From: Paragorgia papillata
Taxonomy: Eukaryota; Cnidaria; Anthozoa; Scleralcyonacea; Coralliidae
Length of the DNA stretch: 64,000 bases
NCBI GenBank assembly: GCA_035771165.1
Contig: JAWNZC010000087.1
Location: 7,100,001-7,164,000 of the forward strand
Direction of reading: 5' to 3'
The notes under the pieces were generated by a model. The model was not told the origin of the DNA. It made no database searches and worked only from the letters and a program-made list of their open reading frames with translations. This document shows, in pieces, positions 54,552 to 64,000 of this stretch (positions within the stretch are counted from its first letter, which is position 1; every line of letters starts with the position of its first letter). Made by a program: the position numbers and the translations under genes.

Positions 54552-54797
54552 TGCTGGAAGAGGACAAGCTTATTCAATTTTTTTCTTATTTATGTACCAG
54601 AAAGGTTAGCTGTGGTTTCCTTTCCAAGATGGTAAAAACGAATTTTGCCAGTAGCTTTTTGCAATGGACTTGATAAGAGTAAAAACATGATTTTCATCAA
54701 CAAGAGAATCTACCATATGGTTGTCAAGCTCTGTGAAGATTGTGCCAGTGCTCCAGCCACCACTGGTACTAGATAGTATTTTAAAATATTTTGACAT
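54552..54797 (-). pseudogene. Probable transposase C-terminal fragment, frameshifted
   Basis: The frame from 54,797 reads SSTSGGWSTGTIFTELDNHM and NHVFTLIKSIAKSY. After a frameshift at about 54,655 it continues KIRFYHLGKETTANLSGT, an in-frame stop, then IRKKLNKLVLFQHQ and a stop. This C-terminal pattern (K-I-R-x-x-H-L-G-K ... I/V-R-x-K-L-x-K-L-x-L-F) resembles what I recall at the ends of DNA-transposon proteins in invertebrate genomes; I cannot assign the superfamily with confidence. No upstream domains are visible. Confidence 0.4.
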
Positions 54798-54894
54798 TTT
54801 AGTCCTTTGCGGCTTTGCCTTTGTACTGTATTAGAGAAAACTTAAATTAATTTCAATAAAATTGTTTGTACTATCCAGAGCAGCTTACACTACA

Positions 54895-55340
54895 CTCTAA
54901 AAAATAGTTGGTGAAATTTCACCAGAAACTGGTGAAAATTTCACCAGGCTCCATGTGCCCACTGCACCTACATTATGCTGGTTATTTTCACCAGGAAATC
55001 CTGGTGAATTTTTCCAACCACAATCCTGGTGAAGATTACCAGGAAACATTGGTGAATATTCCTGGTTATTTTTAACCAATTCCTGGTTAAACTCACCAAC
55101 CATTCCTGGTTAATTTGACCACTATTGTGGTAAAGATCATAGCGTATGTAACTATATTCCTGGTTAATTTTACAACTATTGTGGTAACAATCACGGGGTA
55201 TATCACCATATTCTGGTTAATTTGACAACTATTATGTTAAAGATCACGGGATATATCACCATATTCTGGTTAATTTGACAACTATTATGCTAAACGACAT
55301 ATAGGGTTTGTCACCTCATTCCTGGTTATATAATCGAGTA
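54895..55340. repeat. Tandem/dispersed TCCTGGTTAATTT repeat, unit about 54 bp
   Basis: Units starting TTCCTGGTTAATTTGACCAC or TTCTGGTTAATTTGACAACT and ending ATATCACCATA repeat about four times between 55,090 and 55,320. The first part (54,895-55,090) is a denser mix of CTGGTGAAA and TTTCACCAG. No coding content. Confidence 0.75.
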
Positions 55341-56926
55341 GCTTCTATGTCTGATTTGACCATCATCAGGTTCTCACACCTTTTACTAGTCAAGATTTGA
55401 CCATCATTCACGGTTAATTTAGTGTACATACATATACTAATTCATATCTACAATCTAATATATACAAGCTTACTCGACAGATAAACAAAGCAAATGTTGA
55501 ACGATGCCCAACGAACATTTATTAATTGCGAGTTACACGTAGTAATTACTACATATATTGAGATATTTATCAAAGACTCTCACTCCATGGCATATGATTA
55601 ATGCACCAAATAACTGAATACAGTTAACAAGAAAACATTTAATACTGTTAATACTGTTTCGCATCACACATACTGCCGCGCCACTTTTTACTAGAACGCT
55701 TAAATTTGTCATCATGCAAGCTTTCAACAATAATAATTTTCTTCCTAAAAAATTGCGATAATTCTCATCATCGCCCTCAAATTGTATATTAATGTGGCAA
55801 GATTGAAGGTCATAGACCGTAACTTCAATACGTAGTAACATTTCAGTGGAACAATCAACCATTAAAATTTAAAAAGGAACTAGGTTGCCAAGTTACTCTC
55901 TTCAAAACTTGGCGTAATAATTCGATTTGAGGAACACGACAGCCTACACGTAGGCGTTCTGTGGGTACCGTACTTCGGTTAAATGGGCTAAAACATGATG
56001 GGAATTTATATCGCAAATCTGACTCGCTACGGCAAGAATAACCCTCAATCTTTCTTTGTTGGAAAGTAATAATCTTTCGATTGCTATTTAGGCGGGAAAA
56101 CGTTGTTGTAGTTAAACTTGGCATGGCAATTGCAGCTAGCTGTTAAATAGCATTAGCCTGTGCCCCAGATCACATACTATACGTCTATGGTTTGTGCAAC
56201 AAGCTCGAAAAAACTGTCCAGTTACGTCAGGTTTTGTTGGCCTCTTGCAGTGAAAATCAGTTATGCATTCATTATTTTTAACAAAATCAATTATCCATCA
56301 AAGGTCAACGCTGTTTCTGTCATTTAAAATTTCAAAGCAAAAGTCAATTTTTTTTTACCAACAAAGCAACACAAATTCTTTCCACAACCAGTTTGATTTT
56401 CGACAAACTGCAAGATTCCTTCACGAAATCGAGCGAGTTTACTATAACAAGGAGCTTGACGTCCTGTCAGGAACGGCTCAATGGACAGTAAAATTCTGAG
56501 TTAAAACTTGGAGCCACGCCCACTTTTTTAACGACCAGAGTTTTAAACGTTAATCATCGTTTTTTATAATAAACTGTTTACTAATCTTTTTTCGAAATAC
56601 TGACACGACCCTGATGCTCCAAATTTCAAACCCTCCAGCACATTTCCCACTGTTAAAACACGCATTGCTATATACGACCGTTTGATGTCTAGACAAGAAG
56701 TCAAGCTTTTTTTAGTAAAATTACTCGATTTCGAGAGGAAATCCTGAAGATTGTCAAAAATCGAGCTAGTTGTGGAAAGAATACTTAATGGTCTTGATTT
56801 TGTGGTTATTACAAACTAAGCATTGCTTCGCGGGGAAAATGGTGACGTCACGGGACAGTTTTTTTCTGCCTTGTAAGTCTGAGTCTCCTTACTGTGTCTC
56901 AGAAGCGATAGTAACCTGGAACACAG
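55341..56926. other. Non-coding; unassigned small frames
   Basis: Minus-strand frames 55,533-55,862 (109 codons) and 55,855-56,124 (89 codons) overlap end to end but show no domain I recognise. The second is rich in Ser/Arg. They could be exons of an unknown gene or chance. Nothing else is visible. Confidence 0.3.
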
Positions 56927-57793
56927 TTATGTTGTGAATTTTTTCAATGCTGTACGCATAGCAATGACAGATGGGGATGTTTTTTGGTGACCACCAGCAT
57001 CTTCCAATCCAAACACTACTTTCTGGAAATACTCCCAAGTGATGTGACACTGCCATGGGTAAGTTATGTCCAATATGTAAAACACTTTAAAGCAGACATC
57101 GATAGCCTTTAATAAACACGTCTGCTCCAGGGCCTTCCTCTCTACAATTACGAAGCACTGTAATGGCTCTACCAATGTTCCCAAGATTAGCACGTACTGT
57201 TGGGTATTTGTAACCTCCTCTAAATATTTCGGCATGCTTGTGCCAATCTAGAAAGGTAATAAATGTAACAGTTTTTTAAGATTTCTCAAAGTATTATAAT
57301 TTTGTAAAAACACATCAACCACGTGTATTACTGAACTGAAAAATGTGTTATTTGTATAAACATCTTTTACCGGATCGTCCTGATGCAGGCAGACACACAA
57401 ATAGGTATTTGAATTATCCAAATACTGGCTACTTAAATAGTACACTGTATAGCTCTAATTCTGAGTTGGAGGACATAAGGTTTACTGGTTTACAAACATA
57501 ATCAATTGTCACACTGTCACTGGCAATTCCTTGCATCTTCTTCGCAGCAAAGTGCTCGTCAGTATAGCGTACCGAATAAAAAAAACATTATTTTATTCTT
57601 CGATCACTTCAGTAACACATTCCCACATATTTGTCACACCAGAATACTACATTAAATGTGTATTTGAAATTTCTTACCGGTTTAACATCAATGTACGATG
57701 CCAAAGACTCGTCAATACTTGCCCTTTTCTTCCCCTTTCTTCCAGGGGGAAGAATGCAGGGGAGAAGGCCCAATGAGAGGTTTGTCTTATCGT
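56927..57793 (-). CDS. SAMD3-like gene, last two exons (partial; 57,793-57,678 and 57,247-56,927)
   Basis: The upstream exon (57,793-57,678) follows a TTTCAG acceptor and encodes LLPCILPPGRKGKKRASIDE then SLASYIDVKP, ending in phase 0 at a GTAAGA donor. The last exon (57,247-56,927) follows a TTTCTAG acceptor in phase 0 and reads IGTSMPKYLEEVTNTQQYVL, CFVIVERKALEQ, IDVCFKVFYILDITYP, YFQKVVFG and SPSVIAMRTAL before TAA. Splice sites and phases match, and no stop interrupts either exon. The whole fits the C-terminal half of SAMD3-like proteins, in which a Lys/Arg-rich segment precedes an L-G-T/S motif and an LFK-x-x-FVF/Y block. Earlier exons were not found upstream. Function of the family is unknown to me. 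It faces its plus-strand paralog, tail to tail. Confidence 0.8.
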
Positions 57794-57839
57794 CTGAAAC
57801 TGCTTATAAGAAAAAAAAGTTGCATATGAGCCCACTGAT

Positions 57840-58080
57840 ATAATTAATTATCCCTGGGCATAAAAAAATTTTCTTTAGAATTTTCTATGGAATATTCAAT
57901 AAGAAATTGCAACCTATTCTATAGAATTAATGTCATATTCTATAGCATATTCTATGGTATATGAAAGTCCTGCTTAATGTTCTATAGCATATTCTGAAAT
58001 CCAACAGAATATTCTATAGAAATCCCAATTTCCAATAGAACAATATTCTATAGAATCCTATAGAACATTTTCATAAGGGA
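57840..58080. repeat. Cluster of TATTCTATAGAATA-type palindromes
   Basis: TATTCTATAG, TTCTATAGCATATTCTA and related palindromes occur about ten times. Probably a degenerate foldback or satellite-like repeat. Confidence 0.7.
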
Positions 58081-58344
58081 TATACCATACTGATATATCA
58101 ATAATCAACAGTACAGTACATTTAAGATAGGCAGTTGATTCCCAAACAGACATTAACAGTTAGGTTAATATATGTTCAAAAGGTATTTATCAGATCCATA
58201 AAATTATTATGGTGTACGTAGTTTCGAAAAAATATCCATACCCATCCCATGACAGGCAGCAACCTTCACAGAAAAGCTCAATAGAAGGGTTGAATGCATT
58301 TTAACGACTTATTTGCAAGGATGCAACATTTAAGAAATAGAAAA

Positions 58345-58505
58345 CATTTTCTATGTTTCCATCGAGTTATAGAAACACGAGTGAAAGTTTGGGAGAACGA
58401 GAAATTTAGTGGGAACATGAGCCCTCTGGGCGAGTGTTTCCACATAATTTCAAGTTCTCCCAAACTTTCACCAGTGTTTTTATAACGTATGGGAACACAT
58501 AAAAA
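58345..58505. mobile_element. Foldback/MITE, about 155 bp
   Basis: TATAGAAACACGAGTGAAAG and TTTGGGAGAAC on the left are matched in inverted order by GTTCTCCCAAACTTTCACC and AGTGTTTTTATAAC on the right. A fragment of the outer part (TTCTATGTTTCCATC) recurs at about 58,740. The opposing frames 58,278-58,514 and 58,294-58,485 are products of the palindrome. Confidence 0.7.
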
Positions 58506-58789
58506 ATGTTTCATATTTCTTTCATAAAATAACCCGAAGGCAATAAGAAAAATATTGTAACAAAGTTTGTTTATTAAATGATAGAAAGATAATTATCCTT
58601 AAGTAACTGTAAAGGAAAGCATTCAATATTCTCATTGTTCTTTTTGTAGATTGCCACACAACTCATTAGTTGACATTTTTGGTAGCTTCATTAATAAAAC
58701 GTTTGGCAGAAAGTCTGTTTTTCTAAAAAATATGGGAAAGTTCTATGTTTCCATCAAGTTACTGAAACATACACTGTAAATGAAAAGGG

Positions 58790-59760
58790 GCTGAAACGAC
58801 CCAAAAAATAGGGCCAAAACGGTGACCGCAAAATAGATCTTTTTTTGGGGTCAAAATGGCACCTATAACAAGCCGGCCCCTAAGGGACGATTTGGCTCTT
58901 TGAGGGTAAGGGCTGTTTTGGCTTCAGACAGGGGCTGTTATGGAAAAGGCAGGGGCTGTTTCAACTTTTGACCAGGGCCATTTCAGAAAATCGTGGGGCT
59001 GTTTTGGAAAATCAAGGAGTCAATTTGGCTCCTATTAAGAGGCATTATGACCCCTAAAAAGTGTCGATTTAGCTTGCTGAGCGGAGCTGTTTTGGCTCCA
59101 ATATAGAGGGTAGTTTTAGCCCCAATGGAAGGGCTGTTATGGAAAAGACAGGGGCTGTTTCAACTTTTAAACAGGGCCATTTCAGAAAATCGTGGGGCTG
59201 TTTTGGAAAATCAAGGAGTCAATTTGGCTCCTATTAAGAGGCATTATGCCCCCTAAAAAGCGTCGATTTAGCTAGCAGAGCTGTTTTGGCTCCAATATAG
59301 AGGGTAGTTTTAGCCCCAATGGAAGGGCTGTTATGGAAAAGACAGGGGCTGTTTCAACTTTTAACCAGGGCCATTTCAGAACATCGTGGGGCTGTTTTGG
59401 AAAATCAAGGAGTCAATTTGGCTCCTATTAAGAGGCATTATGCCCCCTAAAAAGCGTCGATTTAGCTAGCAGAGCTGTTTTGGCTCCAATATAGAGGGTA
59501 GTTTTAGCCCCAATGGAAGGGCTGTTATGGAAAAGACAGGGGCTGTTTCAACTTTTAACCAGGGCCATTTCAGAACATCGTGGGGCTGTTTTGGAAAATC
59601 AAGGAGTCAATTTGGCTCCTATTTTAAGGCTTTTCGGGCCCTAAAAAGTGTCGATTTAGCTTGCTAAGCGGAGCTGTTTTGGCTCCAATGATAAATGGCA
59701 GTTTTAGTCAAGGGCCTGTGATAGAAGAAGCAGGGTCTCTTTCAACTTTTGACCAGCAAA
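58790..59760. repeat. Tandem repeat, unit about 194-199 bp, four to five copies
   Basis: The mark GGGGCTGTTTTGGAAAATCA starts at 58,995, 59,194, 59,388 and 59,582. Units contain GGCTCCTATTAAGAGGCATT, CCTAAAAAG.GTCGATTTAGC and GGCTGTTATGGAAAAGACAG. The middle two units are almost identical, the outer ones diverged, as expected of a satellite homogenising in its centre. No coding frame. Confidence 0.9.
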
Positions 59761-61331
59761 TGGAATAACATACAGTACCATCACTAAAATGAGAATTTGT
59801 GGAAACAGCACATTTATTATTTATTGCTGCGCTACAGTACTTGGTAGAGTATATATAACAGTTTACTATGTTTGAACAAAATAATCAAACGTTTCTTATT
59901 GATACATGTAAATTAACCTACTGGGCTAGTTAATTAAACCAACACAACTCTGAAACAAAAAAAAAATTATAAACATGGTGCATATACCAAGTGTTGTAGT
60001 TTCTAAGAAGCATAAAACACTATTGCCATTACTGTAATCAATATTAAGAATTTATAAACTTGCCAACAAGGCAAGAACAGCCTCGAAACAGCAGTTGTTG
60101 GCGATTGTGCAGAACTCCTTCCCTTCTATTACCAAGAACATCTTTTCATATTCCAGTACACTGCCGAAAACTACAATATGGGGTGGTGCCAAGTTTGATA
60201 ATAGGGCTGTTTATGAGAGCTGATAAGACGCGGATTACACAGGATGCACCTTACAAAGACCAATGTTCGCCTTTTACACAAGTCACAGCTTGTTCCAAAC
60301 CCCATATAAATGAGTCAGTTCATGTCTTATGTAAGTAGCATCTTGTATAAGCTGTGCCTTATGGGCTCTCGTATAAATGGCCCTATTGTATCAGCCACAT
60401 TTTCGGTGTCCTAAAAACAACAAAACCTACAATTAGACTTTTCATGGTAAACAAATAATATATAATCCCCTGATTACTGTACAATGCGATTACAGGATAT
60501 TCATGTCTGCCTGACAAGAACCGAAAAAAGTGCCCAGCAACAGTAAAATATATTACCTTGATCAATAACAAACAAAGCTGCTCTTGATTTAATTTCTAGA
60601 ATTAAAAAAATACAATCAGGCTAAATGAGAAAGTGTAAAAGATGGGTAGCCATAACATATACACTGTACAGTGTATGCCCTTCTGGTAACACTGCATGTA
60701 TGAGGAAATGGACAAAGTGGTTGACCTATTTAACCTATTTCTGGAAAGACAATATGTGACACCAAGGCAGGTTGTCTAGACAAGAATGGGTTAAGAATCC
60801 AGAAATGTACCACAATAGGTGACTTGTGCTATTGAAGTCACATGATCTCAATCCTCATAAAATAACAGGTATAACTCTATCAAACATATACTGTACATTG
60901 GTGTTTTAAGTAAAATTTCAGAATTTTTATTATCAAAAAATGCATTGTCTTAGAGAAAACAGCGATATTATAGTTGGTCATGTGACTACAGTATAATAAA
61001 AATTTCATGCATACAAAAATCTTCTTCAAAGGCAAATTTTGCACTCAGACTACAAGAAACATGTAACAAGTCAGTTTGATATTGTTCATATCAAGTTTTA
61101 GCAGAAGTTATGACCTTTCACAGTATCTAAATGTATTTTTATTTTGGCCACCTTAATTGTGGTGAAAAACAAAATGTGTTTTGATCATGCTAAGTGTTAA
61201 TTGTTTCTGCTAAAAATTGGCCTGCTCAACATCAAACCGTTTTTCTTTAAAAATCAAAATTCCAAAATTTCACTTAAAACATCACCCTAGTTATGTCCAT
61301 TTTGTAGGGTTATAATCCCATACCAGCTATT
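59761..61331. other. No recognisable feature
   Basis: AT-rich sequence. A 92-codon plus frame (60,060-60,338) and a 62-codon minus frame (60,383-60,571) have no recognisable domain. Nothing else is visible. Confidence 0.35.
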
Positions 61332-61960
61332 TTAAGGTGGCTCCATACAGTTTCTAGAAAAATGGAAAATACAACTTTGAGACTCCAAAACACATGCATA
61401 AACAATTCGGAAAAAGAATAAAACTAAATGTTTTGCATAGCTAAACAGTCTGACAATCAAAAACTGTTACCAAATAAATAGCAACAGTTGTTGCTATGGC
61501 AACAATGACGTTTCAAAATGGCTGCCAATTAGCCTTCAAACTAATTTAATTCGAAAAGCACTTTGGTGACCCCCCTTTTTTTATTTCATTAAACTTTTCT
61601 TGAAGTATGAGTATTCAATAGGCCGATTTTAAAGAAATTCTGTAGATCCAATTTTTTTAAAAATTAACAAACATGATTTTTCCAGAAAAAAAATTATTCG
61701 TTCTACAGAATTTTTCTAAAATTGCCCTATTGATTACTCATACTTCAAGAAATTAAAGGGTAATTGGCAGCCATTTTGAAACGTTATTGTTGCCATAGCA
61801 ACAACTGTTGCTATTTATTTGGTAACAGTTTTTGATTTTCCGAATGTTTAACTATGCATAACATTTAGTTTTATTCTTTTTCCGAATTGTTTATGCCCGC
61901 GTTTTGGACTCTCAAACTTGTATTTTCCATTTTTCAAGAAAGTGTATGGAGCCACCTTAA
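61332..61960. mobile_element. TTAA-flanked long-TIR MITE (61,336-61,956)
   Basis: TTAA on both sides (61,332-61,335 and 61,957-61,960). The 621-bp element begins GGTGGCTCCATACAGTTTCT and ends with the complement of GGTGGCTCCATACACTTTCT. The arms are about 200 bp each and include GCAACAGTTGTTGCTATGGC / GCCATAGCAACAACTGTTGC. A second inverted pair (CTTGAAGTATGAGTATTCAA) lies in the centre. No transposase. Different in sequence from the 11,845 element although it shares the TTAA target. Confidence 0.9.
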
Positions 61961-63376
61961 GAGAATTTAAATCACATAACTTAATTAGTGCAAGTTGCCT
62001 ATTCTCCCACTTCAAAGACCCTCTCTTCATATAATGTGAATACATACTGTAATTGGAAGTAATGCATGAGAACAGACTTGAAGATGGAATACACTTTGAA
62101 ATGTCATTTTAGCACAGCCACTACAGTGATGTTAACAACTGATACAAATTCCATGAATTTCCAGAGCCTGTATGCATGTACCAGTGTCACAGGAACCCCC
62201 TCCCTCCCCCCCCCAAAGATTTGTCCCCCTGGGTCAGCTTCGGCCCCTTTCCTCTGCTAAACAAAATCATCTGTAAAGGGCCTGTTCAGCTGGAATGGGT
62301 TAAGGGACAAGAATTATATTCTAAGGTACCTGTATTCTAGGTAATGTGAATATACTAAGACAGTACTATACACTGTACAGGGTGCACCGGATATAGTATC
62401 CAGCTGGATTATCCAATTGTACTTGTACAGTATATAATACTGTAAGTGTAACTACAGTAATTTTGCCAAAGTAAAAAATCATGTCAAAAGAAACAAGTCA
62501 GAGATAATAATTCATTAGCAGAGCAAAGCAAGCAAGTACAGTACAATGTATCTCATAACAAAACTATTGAAATCAACAGTACTGATACATACCATATGGT
62601 GGGCAGTTTGAATTTTTCTTCCAGTTACAGGTTTTAACCTTGAATTATAAAGAACATGGTTGTAATATGACATTAGTACTGCTGCAATTTACTGTAATAA
62701 GATATGTTTTTTCCCCTACTGTAATGGAACATACAAATTTTTAACTTTTGCTTGTTCAAACTCTGAGCTTTCACTGTAGAAACTTGTGTGGTTGCTATAA
62801 CCCAATTTCCATATTATTTAAAATTCTAGACATATTTAGTTATTTCCTTTCACTTTTTACTATTCTCTTTTTGCAAACATTGATTAGTTAAGTCTAGCAA
62901 AACTAACCTGGAAGTACAGTAGATGCCTCTCCAAAGGTAACCACCCCCTAAAATATGTAACTAAACCACTTACAAAGTTTCTTAGCTTACCACTGGAAAA
63001 CTATTCAGCACTCACAATCTGTGGTAGACATTAGACAACCTTCAACCACAGCCAATTTTGTATACATACATTTTATATATTTTGAAACACAAAATTTCCC
63101 TCCAATAAGCTTTCCCAGGCTCCCAAATATAATCCTTATCTAAATAATATTGAATTCTACCAAAAGGTCCTTTAAATTAAAAAGGCCAAGGCTTTTTTTT
63201 TTTAAAGTTTACATGTACTGACTGTAATTTATTAAATTAGGCATGACAACTGATTAAAAAGTAAAATATTACAAATGCTATCTACAGTATATAACAATAC
63301 ATGTACATGTAGAGAATACTGTACAGAACCAATTTAGTTAGAAATTAATATAATTCCAGCACTGGTACAGTACATG
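61961..63376. other. No recognisable feature
   Basis: AT-rich sequence rich in short TACATGTA, TACAGTA and CTGTACAG words. C-rich tract at about 62,198-62,213. No coding frame of note. Confidence 0.35.
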
Positions 63377-63864
63377 TAATTTTGAAACACGACATAGCAG
63401 TATACCAAAGCTATACACATCTATTCTGTAGCAGTGCATTTGGGATACAACCCATCATATAATGCAGGATCAATGTGCAGATAATTACATTTGTAAAATT
63501 TTCTTCTATTACCTGGAAACTTTTTTACTACACAATCACTAACATACCGGTAATTAGCCTTATTTAAATCTACTATGCTTGGCTCTAACTGCAGCAAAAC
63601 CCTGGATGACCATGATGTTATCTGACTTAATGTCACAATGGACAAATAGAAACGTCCATGGCAAAACTTGCCCAGGACTTCCAACCAATTGTTTGGAGAA
63701 ATTTCCCTTCAACAATGAAAACACTGTACAACATTTTGAATTGGCCAGACCACAAAATTTCATAAGCAATTTGGGATTAATAACAATAGCAACACCAAAC
63801 ACAAAAGGAAAACATTTGTGTGAAACTGGAGTTAAAATAGTCATTTCATGAATTATATCCTCTT
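63377..63864 (-). pseudogene. Protein-kinase domain fragment, two frameshifts
   Basis: A likely exon starts after TTTGTAAAAG at 63,864 and reads EDIIHEMTILTPVSHKCFPF then VFGVAIVINPKLLMKFCGL, matching kinase N-lobe strands beta-4/beta-5. The catalytic loop is VHCDIKSDNIMV (about 63,605-63,645; HCD in place of HRD). After a frameshift comes PSIVDLNKANY, a degenerate DFG region, and HIDPALYDGLYPKCTAT, an APE-like segment. A second frameshift at the TAG (63,421-63,423) leads to DVYSFGILLCRVSKL, the conserved F-helix segment. The intact DFG and APE motifs are absent and two indels break the frame, so no active kinase is made. The family is a tyrosine-kinase-like type by general look; I do not name the ortholog. 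N-terminal exons would lie beyond the window. Confidence 0.65.
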
Positions 63865-64000
63865 CTTTTACAAATAAATAAATTCATACTCCTTTGTCTG
63901 CAACAAGTACAGATTCACCAGAAACATCTAACCTTATGAGCTTATAAACCCCAATGACACAAAACAACCTTATTTCCCAAAATAACTTCCTCCCCTTTGT

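Noticed and set aside
58278..58514. Minus-strand gene overlapping a plus-strand frame
   Set aside because: Both frames are read from the two arms of one foldback and mirror each other.
62066..62260. 64-codon frame ending in a proline-rich segment
   Set aside because: The proline stretch is the translated C homopolymer; no domain or splice signal supports it.

Overview
The window looks like invertebrate nuclear DNA, most likely from a cnidarian or similar marine metazoan. It is AT-rich, intron-bearing and densely packed with nested, decayed transposable elements. The organism guess rests on element and gene-family content (C-terminal GIY-YIG Penelope-like elements, a DIRS-type tyrosine-recombinase element, a SAMD3-like gene family), not on a diagnostic host gene. 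I see no bacterial-style operons, no tRNA or rRNA genes and no CRISPR array.

Bases 1-21,000 are a transposon graveyard. They hold two broken Penelope-like copies (A at 1,121-2,095; B at 6,694-9,260) and a third, different Penelope-type element on the minus strand (16,019-17,972) whose 3' end carries a near-canonical hammerhead ribozyme. Around these lie a TTAA-flanked MITE in two copies with a matching unoccupied paralogous site, a Mutator-like candidate, and a long-inverted-repeat element in two copies that has inserted beside a GC-rich hairpin. Long paralogous blocks repeat across this section (3,043-4,289 with 11,105-12,373; 4,290-5,275 with 19,509-20,465; 479-1,120 with 12,374-13,500 after removal of one insertion).

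Bases 21,190-24,945 hold a DIRS-like retroelement: a SAP-like/zinc-knuckle gag, a reverse transcriptase/RNase H that has lost its first catalytic aspartate to a deletion, and an intact 336-residue tyrosine recombinase. A third decayed copy of the A/B Penelope family (C) follows at 26,150-28,130, then a mariner-type deletion derivative with a DUF4817-like helix-turn-helix (28,617-29,138).

Bases 30,041-36,606 are a Ty3/Gypsy element with both LTRs and a CAGG target duplication. A 2.2-kb foreign block replaces protease and the start of reverse transcriptase and contains an antisense CXC-domain protein fragment. A Tc1-like DD34E transposase pseudogene (37,977-39,490) is split by a 483-bp hAT-type element with a perfect 8-bp target duplication. 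A Harbinger-type MITE (41,125-41,845) and a 33-bp minisatellite (43,168-43,545) follow.

The last 18 kb hold the only host-like genes. A SAMD3-like gene on the plus strand (47,234-51,844, in-frame stop in the last exon) and a better preserved paralog on the minus strand (last two exons, 56,927-57,793) point towards each other. The plus-strand copy sits wholly between inverted arrays of GATTGAAA/TTTCAATC repeats that end in matching termini at 46,910 and 53,692, so it may lie inside a large unclassified inverted-repeat element. A frameshifted protein-kinase pseudogene closes the window on the minus strand (63,377-63,864). Tandem repeats, foldbacks and a TTAA-flanked MITE (61,336-61,956) fill the rest.
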